Below are positions 13,601-24,734 of a stretch of 64,000 nt of DNA, in pieces (position 1 is the first letter of the stretch; the number at the start of each line of letters is the position of its first letter). The notes beneath the pieces are model-generated. The model was not told the DNA's origin, searched no databases, and saw only the letters and a list, made by a program, of their open reading frames with translations. The position numbers were made by a program, and so were the translations under genes. Source of the DNA: Tenebrio molitor (taxonomy: Eukaryota; Arthropoda; Insecta; Coleoptera; Tenebrionidae); assembly GCF_963966145.1 (NCBI RefSeq), contig NC_091046.1:25172001-25236000 (forward strand). Reading direction: 5' to 3'.

Positions 13601-16600
13601 TAGTAACCCCATGGTAATTTTAATATTTCCAATAACAATACTTGTAACTACGGAATTATAATTTTTCCATTTTTCTATCTGATTATTTTTTAAACAGTCC
13701 TGTCAGCCAATCGTAATGAACTGACTATTTGTTAGTAGCTAATTACCGCGACAATTTTTTCGTTGTTAAGGTAGCGCAGCCATTTGTCTTAATATAAACA
13801 TTAAAAATTCAGCACCATCGCCATTATGGAGTACCATTCAGATTTCGCTATAGTTTAAAAAATAATCACGCCGAATTACATTCGTGATGGTAATTTTTTT
13901 GATAATTTTAACTAGATTAGCACTCATCTTTGTTACTACATATGTATTAAGATTTCTATAGCAACAAAGATTCGTACATCTAAGTAGTTAAAACTATCAA
14001 AAAATTACCAACACTTATGTAATTACTGTTGATAAAAGTAAGATGTGTATTAACATTAAAAAAAAAAAAAACTGTAGCTCATAATACAAATCATTGGCCA
14101 GCAAGAACCAACGAAGAGGTGTAGAGTTATTTATCTCTTGCCAAAAGAGGTATTCTCAAAACCATCAAGTATACCTTTTAAATAAATGTTCATTGTAAGT
14201 AAAGCCCGGTTATAGCGAACCCGTTTGTAACGAACTCTCGGTTATAACTTAAGCTCGGATTATATAAACCGGGTGTATTATGAAAAATCTTTGAGTCGAT
14301 TGTGAACCCACCATACAGGTTACGAATCACGGATTAGCTGTTTAAATCTAGGTTTTGCACGAGTGGTGCGTTCACAATCGGCCCTTCAACGCCTACTACG
14401 AGGCGAAACTTAAAAAAACACCCAATACTCGTATTAAAAAATGCATATTTTAATTGGATGTAAAGTAAACAAAATAACTTCAAATCCTTTTCGTTCAATA
14501 TAGAATAAGTATTACTTAGTAGCAAAGTACCTAACTTTTTTTTTCGCAAATTAATGTGTAGAAATATGAATATATGTATTAATACAGGGTGCCCATTTTA
14601 TCTCTTCCCGCCTTACGGTTTAGCAATAGGCAACATATAATACATTGCACAGATATCTTGGTGGAAATTATTTATTTTTTAAAATAAGAAACATAGTTAG
14701 CCAAAGTGAAACATTTAATATGCCACAAAGTGACATAACGCATAACCTAATAGTTTAAACTAGAGTTCTTCTATTTTCAAATTTTTGAAGTATTTGATGA
14801 CTGATGTCATCCATGACGGTAATATTCAATGCAACCTTTTGAAAATTTTCAAAAACATTTTTTTTAAACATAGCAATCTCCGAAAAGTAAATTGTGTTGC
14901 CTATTTTGTAGTTTTAAGGCGGGAACCGATAAAATGGGCACACTGTACTTTACTTTACTTTAATTTACCTCTTATAGCGAACTTATTTTGATACATTTTC
15001 TGGGTTAGTTACAACCGGACTTTCCGGTAGTAAAATAAAATATAAAATAAAAAAATTAATTCTCTTGTGAAAATATAGAAAACCTATAGAAACAATATAA
15101 TATGTATACAGGGTCTATCAGAACTGGCGGACCAAAATAATACGGTGAAATCATCATCTTCTGGGAATATGTAATAAGAAAAATATTTTAAAAAATCCAT
15201 CCTCATTGGACCAATCGCGTGTAGATATAAAAAATTATATGTATTAGGAACTATCGAAACAAATTTGATTGTTACAAAGACATAATAATTGAATATTATG
15301 TCATAATAAATTATTTCTGACAATTACAAAAGTCATTAAAAACGCTTAATGTTTACTTCTTCAGAATATTTTGATATGCTTGTCCGTCATTGCACAAACA
15401 ATGCGGATACCCAACAATGCATATACACCATTTGAAATGCATCCATAGTTACAAATAAAGCAGGAAAACTAATTTATAGGTAACCTAACATCAACAACAG
15501 GATTGGTCAGTTTAAATTGCTTCTTTCCTAATCACTATTTAAGATAGATTTTTCCTATTATTCCCAGAAGATGATGAATTCACCGTATTATTTTGGTCCG
15601 CCAGTTCTGATAGACCCTGTATACAAAAAATATACAGTGTTCAAAAAGTCTGTAAACACCCCAATAAAATAGAAACGAATGATTTTACAGAAAAACGCAA
15701 AAACAGGTAAACTAGCGTTTTCAAAAAGCTTCCTATTGATGGTATCTGTTTGCTGTTTTTGATGACCTGGCTTTCCAGGTCATCATAACTCTTTAGTTAT
15801 GATGTGATGAGAGGTTTTTTTAAATGACAACGTCACATTTTTACTTCCGTTTTTAATTGATCTTTTAATTGTCTACCCGACGGTCAAAAAAAATTTCAAT
15901 TTACATAAGAAATTTCCTGAAAAAACCTAATTGGTTATAAGACGATAAACAATAATAAAATTCGTTTTGGACGTTTTCTATTATTTCAGCAATTTTTTTT
16001 AATAACAATAACTTTTTCAAGGTTATCGAAAACACCGAACAGGCACTATCAGCAGAAAGCTTTTTTAAAACACTAATTGACTTGTCTTTAGATTTTTTTC
16101 AAAAAGTTATGCGTTACGTTTTCATTTGGGTGTTTCCAGACTTTTTTGACACACTGTATAGGTACATAAATATATTATGTATAAGTATAACACAAAAACA
16201 CAATGTAAATTCTAAACAAACACTAAACATAAATTTTACATAACATATGAAAATGTTATGACTATTAAAATTAACCACAATAAATGATACTAAAAAAAAC
16301 GCTGCTTGTAAAGATTATTTCAAAATTGAATCATGGCTATATCATTATGTGAAATTGAAAAACACACGTGAATTTTATGGGGAAAACCCTGCCTCCTTCG
16401 AGAAGCCGCTACTTGCAGTATTGATAAACTGTTCATTTTGCAGCTATGAAGTATTATTAGTCACTAAGTTGTTTATCTTTTTCATGTGTTTGCAAATATC
16501 AAGTAAGCAAACAGTTCTAAGAATTGAAGAACTGAATCTAATTTAATTAATATCTGGAGCGCATCAGGTTTCAATTATATTTATTCCTTCCTTGATAAAT

Positions 16601-19600
16601 TTGAAACAACGTAGGTATATCTTAGCCGTTGGTGTATCATGGATTTTAAGATTATTATGTATATCTATATATTATAGTAAGTTACATTTCAATTTATTAC
16701 GTGAGTTGCAAATCGCTTTACTATTAATTGTGCTTAAAAACATTAAAGTTAATATTTATTTACACCTGTTATAAATAAATTGATGTTTAAAAAATTGTCT
16801 TTTTAATTTAAAAACATTTGCGACAACCGCAGAAATAAAAGTTAAGACTCTATTTCTAATTCATGTTTACTCGATTCTTTGACATTTATAAATTGTAACA
16901 TTTTACCTAAATGTCATGTTGTAAAAATCATGCTTAAGCAGACGCTTCTTCCATTATTTTAAAATTAAATAGAAGAATAACGTACCTATCATGTATGTAT
17001 ATCAAATATATTGTTACCTAACAGTTAGAAGAAATAGTAGCAATATTATGTTATTGCAACTAACAGTATCAGATATATTAAATAAACATATTTACTATTT
17101 GTTGTTAAACCTATTTTCCAGAAATATTATGCATATCGAGTAATAGAATTTCATTCATAAAATATAACACACTATATGAATGAGTTGTTATCGTAATAAA
17201 GTAGAGGATATTGTAAGAGATAAGTCAACGGAAAGTCAACTAGAGTCGATCATTGACCGTCAAACAGGACGCATCTGGTCTGGCCAGGGTAATTTATATC
17301 TTGACCTTTATTGATATGAATATTAAAAACGTTGGTAAAAAATTTTAATTATAAAAACTAAAATAGTAAATGTTGGATGAATTAAGAGATTTTTATATAT
17401 AACACCGAATAATTGACCTATTTATTTATTTAATTCTACAACAGTTATTAGCATTTAGTAACTAGTTACGATGAGTACTGTAACTAGAAATAATTATTAT
17501 AAAGGGAGAATTACGGAGCAAATTGTTTTTCGTCTGTTCTTAAGAAGCTTTTAAATGTATGTATCTTGTCTCGTTTTTGCGTTTTTTCTTTTACATTTAT
17601 TTTAACCATTTAATGCACGATTTAAAAGTCGTGTACTACATCATTGTTAATGTGGTAAGTAGTAAAGAAGTATTTTTTGTGGGCAACATGTTGCCCATCA
17701 CCACTCAAGCACATTTTATAGTGTTCAAAAATCACATTATTTCAATTGTATTATTAATAGAATATATGAATAACATCTAAACTAAACCCACCTCCATAAC
17801 TTGCCAAGTGTTTTGGAAAGTTCCGCATTGTGCAGTTGTGGATACTGATCAGCTAATTTTCTTCTGGCAGCCTGGGCCCATACCATGAACGCATTCATGG
17901 GTCTCTTTACGTGTAATTTTCTTTTATCTGATGCTGCTCTGTAATTAAAAGTCAGTATTAGAGTTATCTGTCAGCAGTGTTTTTCGTGTATCAGTACATA
18001 TCAGTACAGTATTCAGTTTATTTAGTAGTACACACTACGTACATCGATTAAAAATATTATGCACTAAGTACATAAATGTATTTTTGTATTCTTCTTAAAA
18101 CTTAATTAATTCAGTTTTTTTAGGGCAGTTTCATATATGTATTAAAATAATGTTGTAACAATATTTTGCAATATCGCTTTATTTCAATTTTTAATCTCAT
18201 ATCTCAAACAAGAAAAGACAAACATTATTAAATACATAACATATTATGTAGGACTATTCAGAAATTTTTGTTGATGTTCAATAACGAATCCTTTTTGTCG
18301 AAATTTCTCTCGTACCTACCTATAATTTTCTGATCATCTCAGTTACTAATTAAACCGTGTTAAGTACTGTACTTTTAAGTAAAAAGTTTTATCGCTTTGT
18401 AGTTAAATTGCGACAATTCTTAAAACAAAAACATATTTACTTTTTGAATCATTTAAGTGTACCACTAATTAAAACACAGTTACTGTTAATATATGTTTTT
18501 AAGAGTTTGCGGTATACATCCACTTAACTTTAATTTCATTAAACTTTACGACAGTGCTTCGTCAAGTGTAAATGCTAATTAACACCTTACCTGCATTTGT
18601 TGAACATGGGCCATATTAGCGAAGTTTTCATTTCAAGAAAAAGAAATATGTACACTTCTATTCAAAAAAAAAAGCGTACAAGTAGTGAGCACAATTTTGG
18701 CTAAATTGTCATATTGTCAACCTATCCTTTAATTGTTGTTACGAGTACTTAGAAACCTGTAACAAAACCCATGCTGATAGCTGGATTTTATCGATGTGTT
18801 TTTCAGAGATTTTAATGTGCCTTATTTATTAGGCAAGCATTACCAATTACTGAATTACTACAAACACAACTCAAACTTTTATTCGTAAATTTATAGAAAA
18901 AGGCAACTCTAACAAACTAACAACAATTTAAAAATTTATAAAAAGCAATTTTCACACATTTGACATACATACTTAATTTTAAAGGTTTTAAGCGATTTGG
19001 AGCCTTTAAGGGGCTCGTCGAACAAAGAAACGTTGTATTCAACTCGTTCGTGTGTAAATTGGGCCTTTTTTGGCACGCGTGGGCCATTTTAAAACGCGTT
19101 TTAAAATGGCCCACGCGTGCCAAAAAAGGCCCAATTTACACACAAACTCGTCAAATAAACGTTATTTATTTAACGAGTTCGTGTGTAATTTTGGCTTTTT
19201 TTGGCATGAGTGAAACGAGAGTTTTAAAGGTCCACGAGTGCCAAAAAAAGCCAAAATTACACAAGAACGAGTTGAATACAACGTTTTTTTGTTCGACGAG
19301 CCCGTTAAAGGCTCCAAATCGCTAAAAATCTTTAAAATTAGCTTGACGTTTCGTTTTGACAAGTTGTCAAATTTATCAAAATCCGTTCACACAGGAGAAA
19401 ATTCTCAAATTCTGACAGTGTCGAACAAAAAACTACTATTATTTATGTGATTTTCTAGCTGAATCTAATGTTGACTCAAGTTGCAAAAAACCAATTTGGA
19501 TTTGCAACAGCAATTTTATGGCATTAGTCGTTTGAAATTACTTTAAAACTGTACTTATATGGAAAATATTCAATCCAAACTATGATTTTCTGGCCTTTTT

Positions 19601-22600
19601 GTGCCTTTATTTGGTTTAAAAATATTGAAAAAATGCTGTTGCAAATGAGAAGTGGTTTTTTGCAACTTGAGTCGACTTTATTTCGAGCCGTTTTGATTTC
19701 CAGAAATTATTATTTCTCCCTGTCTCGTTTTTTTTAGCGTAATCACCACTCACTGGCGTTCGTGGTTAATACGCAAAAAGAACTCGACAGGTCGAAATAA
19801 TTTCCGGAAATTAAAACGGCTCTTAATAGATTATACCGGGTGTATTATGAAAAACCTTTGGTGCTATAACTTCCTTATTTTTTATCCGATTTTAATAAAT
19901 GATATGTCAAATACAATCGTTTTAAATGGGCTACAATTTGAATTGATCCAATATTTGTTCTTGAGTTCTGTTTTTGACAAATGATAGTCAACTTTTTTTT
20001 TCAAATAGCACTATTAACTTTTTTTGCTCAGTTTTATAGAGATTTTCATTTTAAATATGAAAATGTAAACAACCATGCTCATGCATAGAAACAAAAAGAA
20101 GAAATTAAAAAATGATGTATTTTTTTAAAATTAAGCAATCACATTATACAGTAACAAAAGTGCATTCTAATTTTGCTAAGTGACTACGACAGCTATGGAC
20201 ATTCAAGACAATGTACCTATATTTGACTCCGGCCAATAACAGAGATGATTTAATAAAAAGAATCGTAGCAGTATGTGAACAAATACCACCAGAATTTTTA
20301 TTAAACGCCGCAATGGGCGTCAGTGGAAGGTGTCGAATGTGCCTTAGAGAGAATGGAGGTAATTTCAAACATTTGCTATAGTAAAGTTATGGTTACTTGA
20401 TTTTTGGAAATTCTATTTTTTCTTATTAAAAACAAATTTTTGATTTTTTTATTTTAATTTTTATGTATTCAGAAGATAAACATCTATCAGAATAAAGATA
20501 AAAAAATATACAGTGCAACTTAAAAAAACAAAGTTAGCTGCGGTCTGTCAAAAAATATAACGTTAAAAAAAATCATAGCATGTCGGGCTATAGTGTTTCT
20601 AAAACGATTTTGTGTGACGTATCATTTGTTAAAATCGAATAAAAAATAAGGAAGTTATAGCACCAAAGGTTTTTCATAATACACCCGGTATATGAAAACT
20701 ATATTTGAAGTGCACAATTCTTTATGAAATATGTATATTATTTTCTTAAAATACAAGAGAAAACAGTAGGTATTTCCAAAAACTAAAACTAAATGTTTTA
20801 CAGAGAATATGAACAATTATTTACCAATGCTCTATACACATAAAAGATTGTATTAAACAAATCATAGATAAAGAATCAATATTATATTTTTAAATATTTT
20901 TATTTTATTAACCTATCAATTTTGGAATAACAGAATTAATTTTCATTTAAAAAGCAATTTACAGCATATGAGAGGAAAATAAAACAGATATATTTTCAAA
21001 TAAATATTTCTAACAAACAGAGCCATATTATGTTTGCAATTACATAAAATCTGTTAATACACTTTACAAAAGATAAAAGGTACCGTCGGTTAAGGCTCAT
21101 TAACATCTGTACCTTAATTAACCGCCTTTAAAATCTTTTTGTTTGCGGCGGAACTTTCAAACACTTTTAAATTTACTACCACGAAACTGCATCTTAGTTC
21201 ACATTCGAAAACACATGTAAAAATTCTTCACTGTAAAAAGTATGACTGATTAATTTGATTGTGATATGTATTTATTTTATTATCAGCAACTTATTAATCT
21301 AAAAAATCTTAGTGTTGTTAGGTACTTGTTAATGTTGTCTAATCTTTGTCTCAAATTAAAGTATTCGATCAAATTTTCACATTTGATTTTGTAACAGTAT
21401 TTGTTTAGACACATCGCCGTCGAATGAAATTAAACATTACCTTTGTCCGGATAAATTTATATATGTACATATTTTATAAAATATTAGGAGTATTTATTAT
21501 TACTACATCGATGCATTATAATCTAAATTAGTACCTATCTTGTAATTCACAACAGAAGGATTAGCAATATGAACTATGTTAATCAACGTTACGTTGATAT
21601 TTTGTATGCGATTTGAATGGTTTAAAAAAATACTTTTTTGCATGTGTTACTTAATTGTTGTTCTAAGATTATCAGATATGTTTGTACTTTGTAATACATC
21701 CTGTATTATGTGGTAAATTATTTCGAATGTTTTTTATTCCAGCATAATTTCATTTTTAAGAAAAAATAATATTGCACTTTAAGAAATTATCCTAATAAAT
21801 TATTTCTAACGCCTATAGATATGTCTTTCGAACTTATTTTGGATTTTCAAAAGACACAGGAGTGTAGGGTATAATCTATTTAAGATAATTTCTTCAACCG
21901 ACGGCATAAGTAAACAAGTTATGTGAAATATAAACAGTCTGTTTCCTTTTTTGAATTATAAACTATAAAATTTCTACCTGCGTTCAGTTAATTATTTATT
22001 CAGTATACGACACTGATTTTGGTACAAATATTTACCCCAATTTGTACTATTTACATTAAATTATTTAAAGTATAATATAATATTTCTACTGAAATAAAAT
22101 AATTCATAGAGGAACAGAGCATTTGAGAATTGTTTAAATTGGTTTTTTTTTCTCTAAATTACATTTGCAGTTAAATTAATAATGATTTAATTTTATATAC
22201 CCTGTAAACTTGACTAAGTTGTTTAACAATCGATATACAAAAATGTAAACAAAAGCTGATTTTGACTTTCTATAAGGGAGTTGAATAGATAATATGTTCT
22301 TAATTTCCACCAAAAATTTTAGCAATATTGTTTTTCTACTTACGAGCATTCCATTTAATTACTACGTGATTACTGATAATTCATAAATTTACATTTTCCA
22401 CCAATTGTACACTGCTGTACAGAAAAATTTTATTTGTTTTATTTTCCTAATAACAAATAAAATAGTGACAATCTTACTGAGAGTTTATAAACCTATTTAT
22501 AAATATAATGTCAAAATCTACATTTACAAAGCAAAAAGTACTTGAAAATTTGATGGCTTGATTTTTAAAATGTACGCGATTTTTCTGCTCAGCAGTGTAC

Positions 22601-23378
22601 ATTGAACACCTAATAAATAGAAGTATGTATTTTATAAATTATGTATTTAATTAGGACTTAAACATGAGTTACATACATATTTAGTTTAAATATATATAAC
22701 CATTTATAATTCATACTGCTTTTTATATTTTGTCTTTTGAAAATGTTTATGTAAATTCTTGTCAACAATAACGGTACTCAAATGTTGTTAATATTTTATA
22801 CACAAGTTCTATTTGCTTTAGACAAACAATTAATTTCTGGCAAGATTATTGTTTTGTTGATTTTTGGAACACCTATATTTTACTTGTAGTTTAGATTATG
22901 ATTTCGTTCCGACAAATAAATATAATACGGTTCAGAACTTAGTTTCATAACATTTTAAATATATGTACCTCTAACGTTTTTTTTTCTTGTTGTCACACTT
23001 ATAATGCTATCGATAAGCTCATACAAATATTATAGATTTTACCATTTAAACTTGGATATCTAAAGTTACACAAATAATTGCCTAATGTTGCATATTTAAC
23101 TACCGTCCTCGTAAAAAAAAAAAAACGTTAAAAAATACTTACTTTGATGCGATAGGAACCAGTGTCCAATCATAACCTTGCAATACTTTTGTAACAGCAT
23201 CATTTATTTCACTTTTATCGAGTTGTTGTGGATTGGAAGAACTATTATTGATCACAGAAGGTTGCGAAGTTCCTTTGTTATCTTGAAGAACTGAAACGGC
23301 GGCCGCCGCGACGCTCGTCGCAGTTGACGAGTTAATAGAAACAGATGAACTCCGCGACATCGAGTTTGTGGATAACAT
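3880..23378 (-). CDS. SoxE: SoxE transcription factor (Sox8/9/10 class), complete, three exons
   Basis: Spliced coding sequence is complement(23143..23378, 17792..17938, 3880..4696), 1200 nt, 399 residues. SoxE proteins are nuclear HMG-box factors that bind ACAAAG-like DNA and control neural-crest-type, gonad and gut fates. A DNA-dependent dimerisation-type motif is at residues 55-78 (VLQGYDWTLVP). The HMG box is at about 89-157, with RPMNAFMVWAQ near its start and DYKYQPRRRK just after it. A K2-like transactivation motif (LDQYFPSE) is at about 255-262, and a Tyr/Ser-rich tail ends in HYTL. Frames join exactly at both introns (GT-AG). Intron 2 cuts the HMG box inside the Arg codon of KLWR/LL, the position I recall for vertebrate SOX8/9/10 (established knowledge, not checked). 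The first ATG was chosen because it opens the frame; a second in-frame ATG lies at codon 7. The dimerisation motif separates it from SoxB, C, D and F. UTR ends are not defined. Confidence 0.95.
5871..5997. mobile_element. truncated GATCAAGAAGGACTG MITE (family M1)
   Basis: Left terminus AGAATGATCAAGAAGGACTG and internal GATATGTTTTGTTGGTTTAT match the full copies at 36772, 58854 and 61056. The right end is missing. Confidence 0.75.
6529..7022. pseudogene. decayed mariner-type transposase fragments, rearranged
   Basis: Plus strand 6634-6795 reads MPRLTEQDKVLMLSKLEEE, a stop, then SIRRVATHNGLNKSTVLQVK, a helix-turn-helix N-terminus like insect mariner/Tc1 transposases. Minus strand about 6840-7022 reads RPNNLEDLRLRIRAEM...VHLLSKLSRT, a C-terminal segment. 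A second copy of VHLLSKLSRT is encoded on the plus strand at about 6525-6565, so the pieces form an inverted arrangement. Several stops; not functional. Confidence 0.65.
7372..7641 (+). repeat. foldback-like repeat family A, half element
   Basis: A 5' half (CACTGTCAGAATTTGAGAAT, then GCGATTTGGAGCCTTTAAGG) is followed by a hairpin half (GTGTGTAAATTGGGCCTTTT paired with its complement AAAAAAGGCCCAA...ACACAC). Copies occur at 18974-19431, 32443, 44304, 44599 and 52794. Short ORFs inside are shadows of the repeat. Confidence 0.85.
7690..7942 (+). mobile_element. remnant with transposase C-terminus and right terminal repeat
   Basis: The frame through 7695-7745 reads RIRKKHDFEHLQTCLR, like the (H)FEHL C-terminus of mariner-type transposases. 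The right end TTGGTGGTTGAATTTATTAC...CCATAACACCCGG matches the terminal repeat of the element at 9174-9946. No left end found. Confidence 0.5.
8471..8906 (+). pseudogene. mariner-type transposase N-terminus relic (DUF4817-like HTH)
   Basis: Reads FTLEQKRFLIKSYFRNG, then CLEELHIAEFPNVIIDRKTF, VNLFHETEGVYRRKTTGWPL and PSVIETAREIMQNAPS. After a frameshift near 8790 it continues TCHKLLQKEE. This is the helix-turn-helix leader typical of insect mariner-like transposases (established family pattern). The catalytic domain is absent. Confidence 0.7.
9174..9946. mobile_element. MITE with TIR CAGGGTGTTATGGAAGTCCA
   Basis: Flanked by TA on both sides. Left end CAGGGTGTTATGGAAGTCCA, right end GGACTTCCATAACACCCGG. 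Arms extend through AATTTAACCACCAATAGGA. Interrupted by a second element at 9292-9763. Confidence 0.85.
9292..9763. mobile_element. MITE nested in the 9174-9946 element
   Basis: Ends CATGGTGATTCACATAGT and ATATGAATCACCCTG, flanked by TA. Inner arms ACTTTAACTGGTGGTAG and TGCCACTGGTTAAAAT also pair. Confidence 0.8.
10040..10330. other. less AT-rich block of unknown origin
   Basis: GC content is clearly above its surroundings. Overlapping short ORFs lie on both strands (66 codons plus, 84 codons minus), none recognised. It may be a relic of a transposon coding region. Confidence 0.35.
11042..11166. mobile_element. short MITE/hairpin ending ATTTCACCAACG/CGTTGGTGAAAC
   Basis: Inverted arms at 11042-11053 and 11149-11160, plus partial inner pairing (AGTTAAACTG, AATTTAACT). 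The right flank CCGGCCC resembles the GGCC-ended MITEs at 54997 and 56406. Confidence 0.55.
11392..12308. mobile_element. 917-bp element built on GGGGTAAGATGACGAA repeats
   Basis: TA-flanked. Left end GGGGAAGTTGGGGTAAGATG, right end CATCTTACCCCACCTTCCCC. About eight copies of GGGGTAAGATGAC, some inverted, lie near both ends and internally at about 11761-11790 and 12070-12120. No coding frame, so probably non-autonomous. Confidence 0.9.
13011..13184. mobile_element. hairpin MITE (family H, CAACGCCTACT)
   Basis: Almost wholly self-complementary: GTAGGCGTTGAAGAGTCGAC pairs with GACTCTTCAACGCCTACTAT. Ends are CCCGTGCTTTTTTAAATT and TTTTAAAAAACACCCG. Other copies are at 14269, 51916 and 60434. 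Confidence 0.85.
13884..14014. mobile_element. small MITE with GTGATGGTAATTTTTTTGAT arms
   Basis: Left GTGATGGTAATTTTTTTGAT pairs with right ATCAAAAAATTACCAACAC. Inner TTTTAACTAG pairs with AGTTAAAAC. About 130 bp. Confidence 0.7.
14269..14424. mobile_element. hairpin MITE (family H), second copy
   Basis: Shares GAGTCGATTGTGAACCCACC, CAGCTGTTTAAATCT-type core and CAACGCCTACTACGAGGCGA with the copies at 13011 and 60434. The outer left end is degraded. Confidence 0.75.
14585..14945. mobile_element. MITE with TIR CAGGGTGCCCATTTTATC
   Basis: TA-flanked. Left CAGGGTGCCCATTTTATCTC, right GATAAAATGGGCACACTG. Inner arms CCGCCTTACGG and TTTTAAGGCGG. Contains no credible ORF. Confidence 0.88.
15109..15619. 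mobile_element. MITE with long TIR CAGGGTCTATCAGAACTGGC
   Basis: TA-flanked and near-perfect terminal inverted repeat of about 60 bp. CAGGGTCTATCAGAACTGGC pairs with GCCAGTTCTGATAGACCCTG, continuing through the ACCAAAATAATACGG and CATCATCTTCTGGGAATA arms. Confidence 0.92.
15635..16156. mobile_element. MITE with TIR CAGTGTTCAAAAAGTCTG
   Basis: TA-flanked, starting 15 bp after the previous element. CAGTGTTCAAAAAGTCTGTA and CAGACTTTTTTGACACACTG pair. Inner arms CACCCCAATAAAAT and CATTTGGGTGT. Confidence 0.85.
17792..17938 (-). CDS. SoxE: SoxE exon 2 (first half of HMG box)
   Basis: A 147-nt exon too short to appear as a long ORF. The acceptor is TTAATTACAG|AG and the donor is TGGAG|GTGGGT. Translation from residue 80 gives AASDKRKLHVKRPMNAF, then the first HMG helices up to SKTLGKLW. 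Phase matches exon 1 (2+1) and exon 3 (2+1). Confidence 0.95.
18974..19431. repeat. family A repeat, head-to-head pair
   Basis: 18974-19158 runs from GCGATTTGGAGCC into the GGGCC hairpin. 19164-19431 is the same repeat in opposite orientation, ending CTGACAGTGTCGAACAAAA. Together they make a foldback-like element of about 460 bp with unequal outer arms. Confidence 0.85.
19684..19826. repeat. 143-bp hairpin with CACTCACTGGCGTTCGTGG tip
   Basis: Arms GAGCCGTTTTGATTTCCAGA and TCCGGAAATTAAAACGGCTC pair. Inner CCTGTCTCGTTTTTTTTAGC pairs with AAAAAGAACTCGACAGG. Confidence 0.8.
19836..20688. mobile_element. 853-bp MITE with TIR CGGGTGTATTATGAAAAAC
   Basis: TA-flanked; arms of about 80 bp. CCGGGTGTATTATGAAAAAC pairs with TTTTCATAATACACCCGG, and the arm continues through CTTTGGTGCTATAACTTCC. 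Internal ORFs are not recognised. Confidence 0.9.
23143..23378 (-). CDS. SoxE: SoxE exon 1 (N-terminus and dimerisation motif)
   Basis: Encodes residues 1-78 plus two bases of codon 79. It opens with a Ser/Ala-rich stretch and ends with the SoxE dimerisation motif. The donor is AAA|GTAAGT, a near-perfect consensus. The ATG context is TTTCAAATGT. Confidence 0.92.
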
Positions 23379-24156
23379 TTGAAAAAGAGATAATATCAGT
23401 CACTGATATTCGTACGAGAAATTTATGAATGAATCTCGGCCACCTGACGACAAACAATTATAAAACAATAAAGTCCTGTTCGGATTGCATGCACTGACAC
23501 CTTCTACTAGAACACAAATCAAAGAGTGCTTTGAAAACCCCAGAGCTGTTTCTTTAAACCACGCACTTGTTGAAGATTGAAGATGTGAATTCTACGTGTG
23601 CAGTCCGTCTCTTTTTGGTGTATGAGGTAAAGAAAGATGAGATATTTGAGTCAATCGTGCCTTAAGATGTTCTGACGCAAAGCTTAACCAATGAGCACCG
23701 TCCATACCACACTCAACGCCTATAAACGCATATGTTATAGGCTATTGGTTGATTATATTTTTATTTTTTGTTCAATCTGCATTTAAATTTTGGATAGGTT
23801 TACAGAGGTACTAACTGGACTTTCTGATATGAAGAGAACCGTAAGAGTTGGAGAGACTTAATAATTCTCTGTCAATAATTAATTGCACATAACTTAACAT
23901 TCCTGCACCTACATGGTCTAAAATGTTCTGTAACAACATTTTTTAATTTTTAGTGACATTCTAAATAAAATTCAATTACGTATGTATTACGAAATTACAT
24001 TTTATATATTTTTTTTACATTTTCTAAATGCAACTACAAGCAGCCGTTGCGAGTTTTGAAATGCAATTAAAAAATAAAACAAATAAACTATCAAAACTTT
24101 ACAAAACGTTACGTGAGATACAATTAGCTATTACTTATAAATAATAATTAGAGGTA

Positions 24157-24367
24157 CAGTGGCGAGCACGGAATTTCGCACACATTGGACAGTGATTATC
24201 TTAATTTTTTAAAATGAGATACTGGCGGCATTTTCGTAACAGTTTAGGTGAAACGTCAGTCATGATCACATATGTCATGATTGATTATAATGACAATAAA
24301 GCTTAGACTAGATAGTTTTTTTTAAATGACATAGAAATTGGTGTGCGAAATTCCGTGCTCCCAACTG
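24157..24367. mobile_element. MITE family M2 (GCGAGCACGGAATTTCGCAC)
   Basis: TA-flanked; CAGTGGCGAGCACGGAATTT pairs with AAATTCCGTGCTCCCAACTG. A close copy is at 49783-49994. Confidence 0.9.
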
Positions 24368-24734
24368 TACTTTCTTTTACTTATGCAAAAAATATTCAAG
24401 TATGCCCAAAACGTTTATTCTGAAGAAATCTAACCGAATTATTCTACATGATATTCTCACATTACGCTAATATGTTTTTATAAAATACTGATGCAATTAC
24501 AATTAGGACTAAGCAACATGTGTTTCAACAATTTACGCAAAGTCAAAAATGATTTTGGTTCGAGAATGAATCACTTTCCCCAAAGTACGGTCTTATCTGC
24601 AATTCGCCAATTCAAAGTTAAGTTATTCGAATCTTAATATGCGGTTATATGCAATAATGTAAAAATACGTCGCACGTTTTCAATGATTTTGTTTTTCAGG
24701 GCCGCTCTTGACTATATTTTTTTTTAACTTTATA

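Larger units (their letters stand above)
4697..17791 (-). other. SoxE intron 2 (13.1 kb), transposon-rich
   Basis: Lies between the HMG-box exons, with GT at 17791-17790 and AG at 4698-4697. Contains MITEs, transposase relics and hairpins listed separately. Stretches 4750-5870, 10330-11040, 12310-13010, 13190-13880 and 16160-17790 are AT-rich with nothing recognisable. Confidence 0.85.
17939..23142 (-). other. SoxE intron 1 (5.2 kb)
   Basis: Holds a head-to-head family A repeat (18974-19431), a hairpin (19684-19826) and a MITE (19836-20688). The 18000-18970 and 20690-23130 stretches are AT-rich, and nothing recognisable was seen in them. Confidence 0.85.

Noticed and set aside
18960..19450. 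overlapping ORFs on both strands of 66-121 codons
   Set aside because: They lie entirely within the family A inverted repeat, and the mirrored frames are a by-product of the palindrome.
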